Positions 26,272-35,676 of a stretch of 64,000 nucleotides of DNA are shown one piece after another. Under the pieces are notes generated by a model. It ran no database searches and was not told the DNA's origin. It saw nothing but the letters and a program-made list of their open reading frames with translations. How positions within the stretch are numbered: the stretch's first letter is position 1; each line of letters starts with the position of its first letter. Position numbers and translations under genes: made by a program. The stretch is from Sulfuracidifex tepidarius (GTDB taxonomy: Archaea; Thermoproteota; Thermoprotei_A; Sulfolobales; Sulfolobaceae), in contig NZ_AP018929.1 of NCBI RefSeq assembly GCF_008326425.1, positions 2,122,875 to 2,186,874 on the forward strand. The letters run 5' to 3'.

Positions 26272-26460
26272 CTATCTTAGGAGATTAATTCAAATATTAT
26301 GAAATTATTCGCTTAGACCACACGGAATTTTCTTTTACTTTAAGATGTAATTTACAATCTAATGTTATCTAACGTATTTAACACATATACCGTAATCCTT
26401 ATTTTTTCTTATCTCTGGGCAACAAAGGTAGACTCGTGAGAAGAATGTCTCTTCATGAAG

Positions 26461-27558
26461 TTAACAAATGAAGTCTATGTACTTCACTCCCTTGTTCTCG
26501 TCCCTTTTCACCACTTTTTCCTGGTAGATTACCTCGAAGTTGTTGACCCCTGCCTCGTGAAGTATCTCCTCTAAGGTAGAGTAGTCTTTTTCGCGGAAGT
26601 TCCCTCCCCCGGTCAACTTAAGAATAGGTCTTATCTTTCTGATCTCGACCTTAGAGTCTCCCTTCAAGTAGGACAAGTTCTTAATATAGAGAAAACTATC
26701 ATCTTCATAAGCCCGTCCTTAACGTTGTCTTCGGATGGGAGAGGCTTCTTTGCAGCGTTCTTTGCCTCCACTAGGCAAGCCGCGTCTTGGTTTACGTATG
26801 CTTCATCGAGGGTGAAGTGATACAGACCCCCCAAATAATTTTGGATGTCTATGATGGCTTTCTCTCCACTTACTCTATCTGGGTTGCACAGTCCTCAATT
26901 CCCTGTTCTGAGCCATCATGGACATCTCCCTGGAGCTTCTCTTGAACTCCTCGGCATTCTTGCTTATGTCCGAGATCCTTTTCATAGCAAGACCCAAATC
27001 GTGCATCTCCATGTTTAGTTCTTTTGAAATCCTGGTGTATGACTCTATAGCTTTCCTTCCTACCTTCTCTATGTTAGAAGCCGAAAGCTGTTCAAGGTTC
27101 CAATGGTACGCGTCAGACTGATACGAGGAAAGTTCCTTGAATTTAGTTTCCAAGTAAGCGTAGTTGAACTCCTGGGAGGTCACCTTATCCTTTTCCCTGG
27201 GGCTCACGTCAGCTTTATCGTAGTATCCCACTATTACGTAGACTTGAAGCAAGGTCATGAATGAAACGGTATCCCACTGGAGAAAATCTCTATCTCCTCC
27301 CTTCCCTTCGTCCTTCAGTATTGGTATTATCGTGACCCTCTTCTGGGACTGCAACGTATTGTATACCCTAGCGTAAGGATACGACCTAGTCCTTTTGGGA
27401 GAGACCCACCAGCTCACCGCGAAGTTCTGCCCCTCACATGAGTATATGAACGAGGTCCTCCCCCTGATCCCTTCCTCAAGGTAGTCGAAACTGTCCAGCT
27501 TGGGCAACTTGAAGGTAGGCTGATAGTGTATCCCCTCCACAACGCCTTCAAACTTCAA
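26461..27558 (-). pseudogene. Type II restriction endonuclease, broken
   Basis: The gene follows the methylase by 11 bases on the same strand. The first frame (27558-26875) encodes ~227 residues, ending in a stop. Reading continues in the same strand (RVSGEKAIIDIQNYLGGLYHF, then AYVNQDAACLVEAKNAAKKPLPS and VKDGLMKMIVF) until a frameshift near 26690, after which NLSYLKGDSKVEIRKIRPIL completes the protein to 26461. The D...VEAKN stretch resembles a PD-(D/E)xK nuclease core. Position beside a DNA methylase supports a restriction enzyme. With one stop (near 26875) and one frameshift it should be inactive. Recognition site unknown. Confidence 0.55.
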
Positions 27559-27569
27559 ATTAACCCGCC

Positions 27570-28424
27570 TTACTTGTTCTCAAGTCTCTCCTTTATTTTA
27601 GTCCGCATCCCCGAGGAGAGACGTTTAGCGTCTTCTCTTTCTAGGAACTCTACCTTCTCCTCCCCGAAGAGTGTGTTCACGGGTATCCTCTCCCTTATGA
27701 CCTCTTTAAGTTCCAAGTCAATTTCATATCCTATAGCGTCCCTCCCCATCTCCTTGGCGACCTTCAAAGTAGTCCCAGTGCCAGTGAAAGGGTTAAGGAC
27801 TATGTCTCCAACGTAAGAGTACAACGTGATGACCCTACGGGCTAGCTCCTCGGGGAATGGAGCGGTGAACTTGGACAGCTTATTATTCGGTAGCACGTTA
27901 GTTATCTCCCACACGTTGGAGTACCACTTCTCCCTTTGGAACCTCGAAATGTCTATCTTGCTCTCCTCCTTGTTCCTTGGTTTGAAGTTCCCATCTTTCT
28001 TGAACACCACTATCTCTTCGTAGATGTTGTCTGGATAGAAATAGAGGGGGTAAGGGTGCTGGATCAGGACTCCTCTCCTCCTACTTATGCGTATGTAACC
28101 CTCTGGCTTCTTCCAGATTATCCTCTCCTGGTACTTGAACCCGATGTCCTGCATTATCTTTATCAAGTCAGCAACTATGGGTACAGGACACCGTCTATCC
28201 TCACATCAGCAGTGACGAAGACTACGGCTCTCCCCCTTCTCAAGCGACTTGTATACCTCCCTACCAACGTCCCTTAAGAGGTCTAGGTAGGCTGAGTAAC
28301 TCGGGAACAGGTCAGGGAAGCCGAACGGGGCGTTATAGTAAGGAGGTGATGTTAGGACTAGGCTGATGCTCTCGTCCGTAAGCTCCCTCATGTTCCTTGA
28401 ATCGCCGAAGATTACTTTAATCAT
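27570..28424 (-). pseudogene. Type II DNA methyltransferase (N4-cytosine or N6-adenine), frameshifted
   Basis: From ATG 28424 the protein begins MIKVIFGDSRNMREL and has the catalytic TSPPYY motif. After KSLEKG the frame is lost in a GGGGG run (about 28234-28238). A second frame gives RAVVFVTADVRIDGVLYP, and a third, after another shift near 28178, gives IVADLIKIMQDIGFKYQ through LNPFTGTGTTLKVAKEMG (SAM-binding motif I) to LENK at 27570. The motif order (catalytic first, SAM-binding last) is that of beta-class methylases. TSPPY suits N4-cytosine methylation but does not exclude N6-adenine. Both shifts are at short homopolymers, so sequencing error should be excluded. A TATA-like TTTTTATCTT lies about 25 bases upstream. 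Confidence 0.75.
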
Positions 28425-28620
28425 GAAGAGATCTTGCCAAGTCAAGATAAAAACTTTCCTAGCCTCCTGCTCTGAAGTGGTAGCTCGTTCCTCACTACCC
28501 TCTTACAGACTACGTTGGGGATTGCTAAAATATCAAGTCAAGAAAATAGCAACCTCCTTTTATATTCGCACGTTTAGAGACGATCAAGAAGAACGCCTAT
28601 TACCTGAGTATATAGAACGT

Positions 28621-28899
28621 CATGAAAACCATTATGATAAGAGACGACGTCTACATAACGAAAGTCAAACCCTGGATTTCCTATTAGGACTTGAGACCGT
28701 AAACGTGACAAGAGAGGACTCTTCTAGCCTCTAGGATTTACAAAGCAATGAAGGAGAAAGGCAAGCTAATAGACCTTTTGATATAATAATAGCGTCACAA
28801 GCCATAAATAGAGATCAAAAATCAGTTACTAAAGATACTGACTTTTTAAGGATGAAGGAAATAGGATTTAAAAAAAAGCTAAAACTCCCGAATGTCTGA
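28621..28899 (+). pseudogene. Decayed VapBC-type toxin-antitoxin locus
   Basis: At 28621 a frame begins MKTIMIRDDVYITKVK, like the start of VapB antitoxins of the DUF217/RHH type, but stops after about 22 codons. Further on, from about 28770 to TGA 28899, the frame reads PFDIIIASQAINRDQKSVTKDTDFLRMKEIG, the C-terminal part of a VapC PIN toxin with its Asp residues (TKDTDF). The middle is missing or out of frame, so neither protein can be made. The locus directly follows the decayed restriction-modification genes, another defence remnant. Confidence 0.6.
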
Positions 28900-29170
28900 C
28901 GAAGGCCTTACTATATTTCTCTGTCACCAAGTCAGTAAAAGCAACTACGTATTTCCTGGGAATGAAAGTGCTAGAGCGTTAATGTGTCTATGATGTGGTC
29001 TTCCTATCGGTCTTCCCACTAAGCTAAAGGGAGACCCCGAGAGCCTTGGCTTCTCTCTAAGAGTGAGCTAGGCAAATACACCATCCTTTCACGCCGTAAT
29101 CTCGATAGTTACCCCGTCTAGGTCCTCCGTCTTGATGGACAGTGAACTATTTTTCTGACCGAGGCACCAT
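28900..29170. other. Short intergenic stretch, nothing recognised
   Basis: No conserved frame, RNA or repeat seen. The last ~20 bases must hold the promoter of the reductase gene that follows. Confidence 0.4.
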
Positions 29171-29176
29171 TATCAT

Positions 29177-29743
29177 ATGAAAGCGAAAATAGTCAAGGTT
29201 GAGAGAAAAGGAGGGAAATACCTAGTTGTACACCTAGATAAGACACTGGACTTCAAGCCAGGCAACACTATAGACGTGGTCGTGGGAAACGATAGGAGGA
29301 CTTTTTCCATCGCGAGCAAGAGGGGAGAGCCACTCCTTTTCGCTACCATAGACTCGTCCCCTTTCAAGAAACATCTCGAGGAGGGGAAAGAGGTGGAGGT
29401 CGAAGGGCCCTTCGAGGACGAGTTCGTGATAAAGGAGGCAAAAGACCACGTGTTCGTGGCCAAGGGGATAGGGATAACTCCCGTGAGGCCCATGGTGTTC
29501 GACTTGATCTCAAGGGGGATGACCCCTTCCCTCTTTTACGAGACTGACCACGTCATTTTCGACGACATGAACGACATGATGATCAAGAGGATGCCAACGA
29601 CAGAGGACGTGAAGTCACACGGGGACGCTTTCTTCTACGTGAGTGGGACTCCGTCAGACACTAAGGAGATCACCTCCGTCCTGGTTAAGGCAGGAGTGAA
29701 GCCAGGTAGGTTCGTGGTGGAGCCCTTCAGCGGGTACGAGTGA
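29177..29743 (+). CDS. Ferredoxin-NAD(P)H reductase-like flavoprotein
   Basis: A 188-residue oxidoreductase of the ferredoxin-reductase fold. The FAD-binding part has RRTFSIAS (flavin isoalloxazine/phosphate motif) and the nucleotide-binding part has AKGIGITPVRPM and AFFYVSGTPSD. It is shorter than typical members (~230-250) because the N-terminal barrel is compact, and no iron-sulfur cysteines are present. It probably passes electrons between a nicotinamide and a partner carrier. Its stop overlaps a possible GTG start of the alcohol-dehydrogenase-like gene, so the two form an operon and may act on the same redox process. Confidence 0.75.
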   Translation: MKAKIVKVERKGGKYLVVHLDKTLDFKPGNTIDVVVGNDRRTFSIASKRGEPLLFATIDSSPFKKHLEEGKEVEVEGPFEDEFVIKEAKDHVFVAKGIGITPVRPMVFDLISRGMTPSLFYETDHVIFDDMNDMMIKRMPTTEDVKSHGDAFFYVSGTPSDTKEITSVLVKAGVKPGRFVVEPFSGYE

Positions 29744-29772
29744 GGGGGACTGACATACCGTGTCTCGTGGTG

Positions 29773-30669
29773 ATGATCGCGAAAGCACTAGTCTTCCACA
29801 ACGAGCTCTCCATGAAGGACGTCAAACTTGAAGGGGACTACAGAGTACTCTACGTGGGGATATGCGGGACAGACATAGCGATCCTGAAGGGGAGTTATAA
29901 GCCCAGGAAGCTACCCCTCGTGCTAGGGCACGAGTTCTCCCTGGAAGTAGACGGAAAGGTATACACGTCCGAGATCAACGTGGTTGACTGGACTTGCGAC
30001 TACTGTAGGAGAGGGGAATATACCCACTGCGAGAACAGGAAGGCGATAGGGATAGACCTAGACGGGGCCATGAGGGAGAACATCTCCGTACCAAGGTACC
30101 TCCTCCACCGCGGGAATACACCGCTTGCGTCATCCCTCGCGGAACCGACAGCTGCAGTGCTTAGGATGGTGGAACTTCTCCGTCCCTCCCCCGAGGACAG
30201 AGCGCTGGTGATAGGTGACGGTCCCGTTGGTATCATATCTGCCCTCGTGCTCTCGAGGGAAGGGCTAGACGTGACGCTCAAGGGTAAACACAGGGAAAGG
30301 ATGATGGTAGCATCCTCCATGGGGGTCAAGGTAGCTGAGCCTCAGGGGAAATACGAGGTTGTGGTCGAGGCCACGGGAGGGAACGCGCTCAACGAGGCTG
30401 TCCAACACGTGAAACCGATGGGGAAGGTAGCCGTGAAGTCTACCCACGGCCTAAACGTTCCTCTTGACCAGACTAAGGTCGCTGTGGAGGAGATCTCCGT
30501 GATAGGGAGCAGATGCGGGCCTTTCTACCTCTGGGACAAGGCAGTGAGGTACACGAAAGAGCTGGGCCTAGAGGACATGGTGAAGATGTACAGCTTTCGC
30601 GACTACGCACAAGCTTTCAGGGACGTCATGGAGAGGAGAGTCGTGAAGGCAGTCCTCGATCTCTCGTAA
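29773..30669 (+). CDS. Zinc-dependent MDR alcohol dehydrogenase-like protein
   Basis: A 298-residue member of the medium-chain dehydrogenase/reductase family, somewhat short (usual ~340). Catalytic zinc ligands are visible as GICGTDIA (Cys) and LGHEFS (His-Glu). The structural zinc loop reads DWTCDYCRRGEYTHC, with three Cys where four are usual, so this zinc may be absent. The Rossmann motif is VIGDGPVGIISA. The start is placed at ATG 29773, which follows GTGGTG and matches the family N-terminus; a GTG at 29740 would overlap the upstream stop codon. It likely oxidises an alcohol or sugar, or reduces an aldehyde; substrate unknown. Confidence 0.8.
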   Translation: MIAKALVFHNELSMKDVKLEGDYRVLYVGICGTDIAILKGSYKPRKLPLVLGHEFSLEVDGKVYTSEINVVDWTCDYCRRGEYTHCENRKAIGIDLDGAMRENISVPRYLLHRGNTPLASSLAEPTAAVLRMVELLRPSPEDRALVIGDGPVGIISALVLSREGLDVTLKGKHRERMMVASSMGVKVAEPQGKYEVVVEATGGNALNEAVQHVKPMGKVAVKSTHGLNVPLDQTKVAVEEISVIGSRCGPFYLWDKAVRYTKELGLEDMVKMYSFRDYAQAFRDVMERRVVKAVLDLS

Positions 30670-31142
30670 CTTGATATCACTTTTTTACATTAATTCAGCC
30701 TTTAGCAATTGAGTAGATAAAAATTATTGTAATTATATATGCGTGAAGACTTCAATTCCTTTCCGTGTGGAACATCAAGAGAACAGTTATTCCTAATGAT
30801 TTTTTATAGACTTTTCTATTGCTTTCTCTCTTTCCTCAAATAATAAATAAAAACCAAGATATTGCTTTAAATTCTATCAAAAATTGCTTTGAGACTCGCC
30901 TAGAGACGAAATTCAAGAAGGGACTAGGAACTCGTCTTAAAGTCCTCTCAGGGGTAATACCTAGGGACATAGAGCCGACAGGGGCAGGGCGGTGACTACG
31001 TCCTATGGAACGTCGTGGACCTTAGCGTCCCCTTACGGGAGGAAACTCCCTGAGCCTTTCTTCGCGTCGTATAGCACAAGAGGTTATCTGATGTAACTTT
31101 ACAGGTGGTCTCGGATGAGATGGCTGTATGAGGCACTCTCCT
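30670..31142. other. Intergenic region with transposon-end debris
   Basis: No gene. Bases ~31080-31142 (TTACAG, then TCTCGGATGAGATGGCTGTA and TGAGGCACTC) resemble the end of the IS1-like elements at 41.3 and 46.95 kb. The palindrome-rich 31020-31060 (CGTCCCCTTACGGGAGGAAA) recalls a TnpB element end. Both are diverged scraps. Confidence 0.4.
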
Positions 31143-31171
31143 TTTGAGACTGAAAAGGGCAGGGGCCCTTA

Positions 31172-32332
31172 CTAGACAGAGTACGCCTCGGACCCCTTCC
31201 TCTTGTCGCGTTCCTCTTTCCTGTCGTGGATCGAGAGGTAGAGGAACGATATCCCTATCCTCATCACGGCAGCTAGGAAGAGGAGTGACCTGACAGCGAC
31301 AGCGAGGGGCAGGAACGCGGAAAGGGCCACGAAAGACAATGACCCCAGGAGAGATCCCGCGATAGACCCTACCCCTTCACCCACGCTCAGGAAAGATATA
31401 GCCTTCCTCACGTTCTTAGTGTTGTCGTACACGAAGGAAGTGTAAGCTATCGCGTTCACAGGCCCGGTTACTCCCATCATGACGTAGGCTACGTATATCT
31501 CGTAAACGTTGTCTGCAAGGGAATAGGCGAGCGGGAAAGTCGCCAGGGCCACCCTTCCCACGAACATCACGACACGTCTGTTCCTGTCCATCCACTCACC
31601 TATCCTCCTCTGCAGGACTAACCCGGACACACCCCCGATCAGGGTTATGAAGGCGAGGTTGACCTCGTCCATGTGGTACACGTGCACTTCAGCCAGGGGG
31701 AAGAGTGGCCACGCGAAGGACCAAACCACGTAGAATAGGGTGTTGACCCCTATCATCCTCAACACGTCCTCCCCTACCTCCTGGGAGGGAGGCACGACGA
31801 CTTCCTCTTCCCTGATTGCAAGTGATATCCAAGAGGAGAAGAGGTAGATTGCCCCCGTCGCCAGGAAGAACCACCTCATCAGAGAGTACTGGTCCCCGAC
31901 GAGGAACCCCACCCCAACTGTGGCCACGAGGCTACCTACCCTGGCGTACTGTGCGTACTGAGACAGCACCCTCCCCCTCGCCCCCCTGCTTATCTCCTCC
32001 ATGATGAGGGAGTAACCGAACGTGGAAGACCCGGAGCCCACGGCAGCGAGGACGTACACTAACGTGGAGGTCCCACCGAAGGGGAGGAAGGATAGGATGA
32101 CCCACGCCAGGCCGCTGAGCAAGTAACCGTACACGATTAGGCTCTTAGCCCTCACTCTCAGGAAAGTGAATGTCCCCTGCACGAGGCTCGGGAAGGTGGT
32201 GAAGGAGGAGGAGACTACCCCCAGGAGGAGTCCGCTGATACCTCCGACCACACTAAGGAAAGAGAAGTAGGGCTGGGATATACTCGACGCTAGAGAGCTG
32301 AGGAGCGTTATCGTCCGCAATGGTTTTGCCAT
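31172..32332 (-). CDS. MFS transporter
   Basis: A 386-residue integral membrane protein with about 12 hydrophobic segments, an even spread of short charged loops and the loop after segments 2-3 typical of the major facilitator superfamily. A central cytoplasmic loop (REEEVVVPPSQEVGED) separates two six-helix halves. A positively charged C-terminus (HDRKEERDKRKGSE) is predicted inside. ATG 32332 is preceded at about 25-30 bases by the A/T-rich AAACCTTTAAG, suggesting a leaderless mRNA; an upstream TTG is less likely. Substrate unknown. Confidence 0.8.
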   Translation of the reverse strand: MAKPLRTITLLSSLASSISQPYFSFLSVVGGISGLLLGVVSSSFTTFPSLVQGTFTFLRVRAKSLIVYGYLLSGLAWVILSFLPFGGTSTLVYVLAAVGSGSSTFGYSLIMEEISRGARGRVLSQYAQYARVGSLVATVGVGFLVGDQYSLMRWFFLATGAIYLFSSWISLAIREEEVVVPPSQEVGEDVLRMIGVNTLFYVVWSFAWPLFPLAEVHVYHMDEVNLAFITLIGGVSGLVLQRRIGEWMDRNRRVVMFVGRVALATFPLAYSLADNVYEIYVAYVMMGVTGPVNAIAYTSFVYDNTKNVRKAISFLSVGEGVGSIAGSLLGSLSFVALSAFLPLAVAVRSLLFLAAVMRIGISFLYLSIHDRKEERDKRKGSEAYSV

Positions 32333-32344
32333 AGAGTGTACCAA

Positions 32345-32790
32345 GGGGAGAAGCTTAAAGGTTTAACTAACTGAAAAACACAGTCTTAGATGAGGTCCTC
32401 GGCAAGACAAGAGGTCTCTGAAATAGGAGACATTCCCTTAAATGATCCCATTTAAAAGTACGAAAGTTTAAGCAATAAGAATGAGGTAGTTGGGGAAAAA
32501 TCTCCTTTATCGTGAAAAGAAACCTTTATTCCCTCCATAACGTGAAGGTTATGAGGTTAACGGCCCAAAGCACAGAAAAAAGGAGGAAAAGGGAAAAATA
32601 AAGAGAAAGATATCATGTACCCCTCCCCTTGGTCTACGCTTGAGAGAGGAGTGACCGCTTGACGTAGATGTGGTCCGACCACGGGTACACGTGGTATAAA
32701 ACACAACGACATCGAACTAGAAGGCTTTCAACGAGAGGAGTTGGAAAAACCGAAATGAGGTTCTTGAGGTCTGAGACGGGGAGCCAGCGG
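32345..32790. other. Intergenic region, no gene recognised
   Basis: Short frames here (for example 32668-32856) have no recognisable domain or translation signal. The sequence leads into the non-coding repeat at 32805. Confidence 0.4.
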
Positions 32791-32804
32791 GCCAGAACAC
32801 GGGT

Positions 32805-33060
32805 AACAGTTTACGGGGTTCCCTGCTGCCTAAACGTTTTCATCTTCCAGTGTTAAGAAATTTCATCCATTTTAAGATAAGGGGGTCTTTATTACGTACA
32901 ACTAATTAATCCCCTTAATCGATCTCTGTCCTATCTCTCTCTATTAAATTATTTTTAACCTCACGTAACTCTCTAGGTTTTCAGATAAAAGCTACTCCAG
33001 ACTCTGGGTGTCATGATAGGGTTCTGGGTAACTCTCTAGGTTTTCAGATAAAAGCTACAC
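32805..33060. repeat. Non-coding repeated element, copy 1 (copy 2 at 40856-41036), with internal tandem repeat
   Basis: About 190 bases match 40856-41036: AGTTTACG(G/A)GG, CCTGCTG(C/T)CTAAA(C/T)G and TTTTCATCT near the start, CTATC near the middle, ATTAAATTATTTTTAA and GTCACGTAA-like sequence near the end, closing on GATAA(A/G)A(G/A)CTAC. At this copy the last 31 bases (TAACTCTCTAGG...GATAAAAGCTAC) are repeated once more after ~33 bases (about 32965-32995 and 33029-33059). Non-coding, size of a MITE. Confidence 0.6.
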
Positions 33061-33264
33061 GATCCTTTCTTGGTGAAGAATGACACACACCAGTTGCCTA
33101 AAGGAGAGTCCTGAGAATAGAGAGTAAAGAGGGAAAAAAGGAAGTATATAAGAGAGAGATGAGATAGGTCCTTACGATATCAGGTAAATGACATAAAGGG
33201 GAAGAGCCGATAAGACGGTGACCTTGATACACGGGAGAGTTGTAGTCTACCTCACTTCTCTCGC
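33061..33264. other. Intergenic stretch downstream of ureohydrolase copy 2
   Basis: Purine-rich on the + strand (AGAGAGTAAAGAGGGAAAAAAGG, so T/C-rich on the minus strand), which may act as a terminator for the minus-strand gene ending at 33265. Confidence 0.35.
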
Positions 33265-34173
33265 CTACCTCTTCGCCTTCACGCTCATGGCTTCGTAGAT
33301 CAGGTTAGCAGCAAGCATTGAGGTTATCTCAGACACGTCGTACGAGGGGGCTACCTCAACCACATCGAACCCGACCATGTTAACCTTGAACCCTCTCACC
33401 ATCTCCACCACCTCGAAGCTCGTCAGCCCACCCACCTCGGGAGTCCCGGTCGCGGGGGCGAAAGCGGGGTCAACTGAGTCTATGTCGAAGGAGACGTAAG
33501 TCTTTCCTTCCAGGGAGTTGATCTCCTTCATAACTCCCTCGGGGTCCCTCTTCACATCCCTGATGGTAAAGCTCTTCACTCCCAGCTTGTCCCTGTCTTG
33601 GAGGTCATCCTTGGAGAAAGTTGAACCTCTTATCCCTACCTGTACCACCTTACCCAGCAAGTTCTCCTCTAGCGCCCTCCTGAGCCAGGAACCGTGAGTG
33701 TACTTTTTTCCCCAGTACGTGTCCCAGAAGTCGTAGTGCGAGTCGAAGTGTACCAAGTTCACCTTGCCGTGTACCTTATTCATCGCCCTCAATACTGGTA
33801 GAGTAATTGAATGATCACCTCCCGCTATGAAAGGGGTAGATCCTCCCTTGATGAGTTCCACCATACCCTCCTCTATCACCTTCATGGTGTCCATGAGATA
33901 CCCGGGGATCACGTTGATGTCTCCCACGTCGCAGGCATTGAGCTCGTCGAAGGTGTACACGTCAAGGAACTGGTTGTAAGGCCTCAGGAGCCTTGACCCC
34001 TGCCTTATCCCCATCGGGCCGAAACGCGCTCCGGGCCGGTAAGTCGTCGCGTCGTCGAAGGGTATCCCCACGAAGAAGGCCTTCACGTCATGGAGGTCCT
34101 GGAGGAGGGGGAGCCTACCGAAAGTGGAGACTTGTGTGAACCTCGGTGATTTGAGAGCGTCTATTTGTCTCAT
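33265..34173 (-). CDS. Ureohydrolase (agmatinase / guanidino-acid hydrolase family), copy 2
   Basis: A 302-residue paralogue of the gene at 5388, colinear with it: MRQIDALKSPRFTQVSTFGRLP at the N-terminus, AGGDHS, FDSHYDFWD, SFDIDSVDPAFAPATGTPEVGG and VEVAPSYDVSEIT. All six metal ligands are present. Compared with copy 1 it lacks the charged C-terminal tail. The start is ATG 34173, matching copy 1; the box ATTTTTAAG about 28-36 bases upstream suggests a leaderless mRNA. The next genes upstream on the same strand are a saccharopine-dehydrogenase-like protein and an APC permease. A substrate such as agmatine or 4-guanidinobutyrate would be imported by the permease and yield urea for the urease (inference). 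Confidence 0.9.
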   Translation of the reverse strand: MRQIDALKSPRFTQVSTFGRLPLLQDLHDVKAFFVGIPFDDATTYRPGARFGPMGIRQGSRLLRPYNQFLDVYTFDELNACDVGDINVIPGYLMDTMKVIEEGMVELIKGGSTPFIAGGDHSITLPVLRAMNKVHGKVNLVHFDSHYDFWDTYWGKKYTHGSWLRRALEENLLGKVVQVGIRGSTFSKDDLQDRDKLGVKSFTIRDVKRDPEGVMKEINSLEGKTYVSFDIDSVDPAFAPATGTPEVGGLTSFEVVEMVRGFKVNMVGFDVVEVAPSYDVSEITSMLAANLIYEAMSVKAKR

Positions 34174-34642
34174 GTCTTGAAGGTAGAAGGTAAACTTAAA
34201 AATCTTTGTTCCTTTCACGGTCTCCGCTACTGTTTCGCGTCTTGAGGTTAGTTGTGAGCACTGAACTCTATGGTTGATAGAATGAAAGTTTCACTCTAGT
34301 CCTGATGAGAACTGAGGTAGTCCCGACGTAAAGAGAAGGAAGGAGAGAGCGGGAAGTGACTCTCTCGAGAGTGCTAGTTTTTCCTCAATGACCTTTTCTT
34401 GTAGCTAGGAGAAGGAGATTAGGGAAGGATATCTTGAATTACCCTAATTATCAGCGCTTACTGAACTATGTTTTAAGTAAACGTTTGCTTTGGAATGAAA
34501 TGAGGGTACATGCGTACATATATATAATATGTATATCAGCTTAATATCTAGAGGGAAAAAACAAGAATTCCACAAAGAGGTAAAGGAAGGAAAGAAGGAA
34601 AAAGGGAACAACATGATGGAGAAAGAGAATTACTTCCCTTCT
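34174..34642. other. Intergenic region with an A/T palindrome
   Basis: No gene seen. Around 34505-34540 an alternating purine-pyrimidine run (ACATATATATAATATGTATA) forms an imperfect palindrome; it could melt easily or bind a regulator, but no function is evident. Confidence 0.4.
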
Positions 34643-35671
34643 TCATAACGTCCTGAAGCTCACCTCTATCCCCTCCCTCCTCAAGGAGTCCAGGAAGGGA
34701 TCGGGGCTGATCACCTTCTCAGGGGGGAGAACTCCCTCGCCTTTCAAGCCCATCTCAAGCGCTATGACGGGAGATATACCGGTCACGAACTGGGTGCCGT
34801 CGAACTCACCCCTGGGGAAGGAGACGAACTCCGATATCACCTTTCTGTTCTCGTACACAAAGGATATCTTAGCTGCCTCGACCTCGTCGGGGGTGACTCC
34901 CCTGTAACCTATCAAGCCGTTCCTCCTCAAGGCGTCCTTCAAAACTCCCCTGTCCTTTCCGAAGAGCTTCCCCAACAGTAGGACGCACTCGAAACCCGTG
35001 CCGCCCTCCATCCAGTCTACCTTGGTCACGCCGGGGAAGGTGTAAGGGAATGTCGCGAGCTCGCTGTGTATGGTCAGGTAAGTCTTTATCTTACCGATGG
35101 AGAAGTTTACCTCCTCTGATACGGAGAAAGGTGGTAGGAACTTCATCTCGCCGTCCCAGATGGGTGCGTCCATGGTCGCCTCGTCCAGTTGCGTATCCAC
35201 GCTCCAGTTGAAGTTTTCCAAGCTGGACTTCCAACCGTCCCTTAGGTGTATCTCGAGGGGGACCCCGTACATCTCCTTAACCTTACTCGCCATAACGTTG
35301 GTGACCCCGGGCTCAGCTCCCATGCCTATCAACGCTAGGAGCCCCTCCCTCTCGAAGTCCTTGTCCATCTCCAGCTGTTTCCTCGTCATCCAGAAGAGCC
35401 CTCCTAGGTCCACGTAGTTGACCCCCGCCTTCAGGGACGCCTTCATAGCGTCCAAGTTGAAGTAGTATTGTGCTGAGTTGACCACGAAGTCGAACCCCTT
35501 CAACCTCTCAGCGGTCTCGCTCACTTCCTTCAGGTCTACCTTCACGAAGTCACCAACGTTGAATTCGGGCTTCACCAAGTCCATCACTGTCACCGTGTGG
35601 CCTCTCTTCACAAGCTCTGTCGATATCACCCTCCCTATGAGGCCTGCTCCTCCCAGTACTGCGATCTTCAT
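34643..35671 (-). CDS. Saccharopine-dehydrogenase-like NAD(P)-dependent oxidoreductase
   Basis: A 342-residue protein with a Rossmann motif at the very N-terminus (KIAVLGGAGLIGRVIS) and the family motif AEPGVTNVMASK in the middle, followed by the alpha/beta C-terminal domain. Members include saccharopine reductase, lysine 6-dehydrogenase and carboxynorspermidine synthase, all acting at a C-N bond of basic amino acids or polyamines. The permease gene upstream ends in CCGGAGTGATGG, so its stop overlaps the start region of this gene and the two are an operon. Starts at GTG 35680 or ATG 35677 are possible; ATG 35671 gives the usual N-terminus and is used. Exact substrate unknown. Confidence 0.8.
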   Translation of the reverse strand: MKIAVLGGAGLIGRVISTELVKRGHTVTVMDLVKPEFNVGDFVKVDLKEVSETAERLKGFDFVVNSAQYYFNLDAMKASLKAGVNYVDLGGLFWMTRKQLEMDKDFEREGLLALIGMGAEPGVTNVMASKVKEMYGVPLEIHLRDGWKSSLENFNWSVDTQLDEATMDAPIWDGEMKFLPPFSVSEEVNFSIGKIKTYLTIHSELATFPYTFPGVTKVDWMEGGTGFECVLLLGKLFGKDRGVLKDALRRNGLIGYRGVTPDEVEAAKISFVYENRKVISEFVSFPRGEFDGTQFVTGISPVIALEMGLKGEGVLPPEKVISPDPFLDSLRREGIEVSFRTL

Positions 35672-35676
35672 GTCCA

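Noticed and set aside
29177-30669. Urease- or guanidino-linked role for the reductase/alcohol dehydrogenase pair
   Set aside because: No shared operon or substrate clue; proximity alone is not evidence.
34505-34540. Replication origin at the AT palindrome
   Set aside because: No Cdc6/Orc gene or origin recognition boxes nearby; a single AT-rich palindrome is insufficient.
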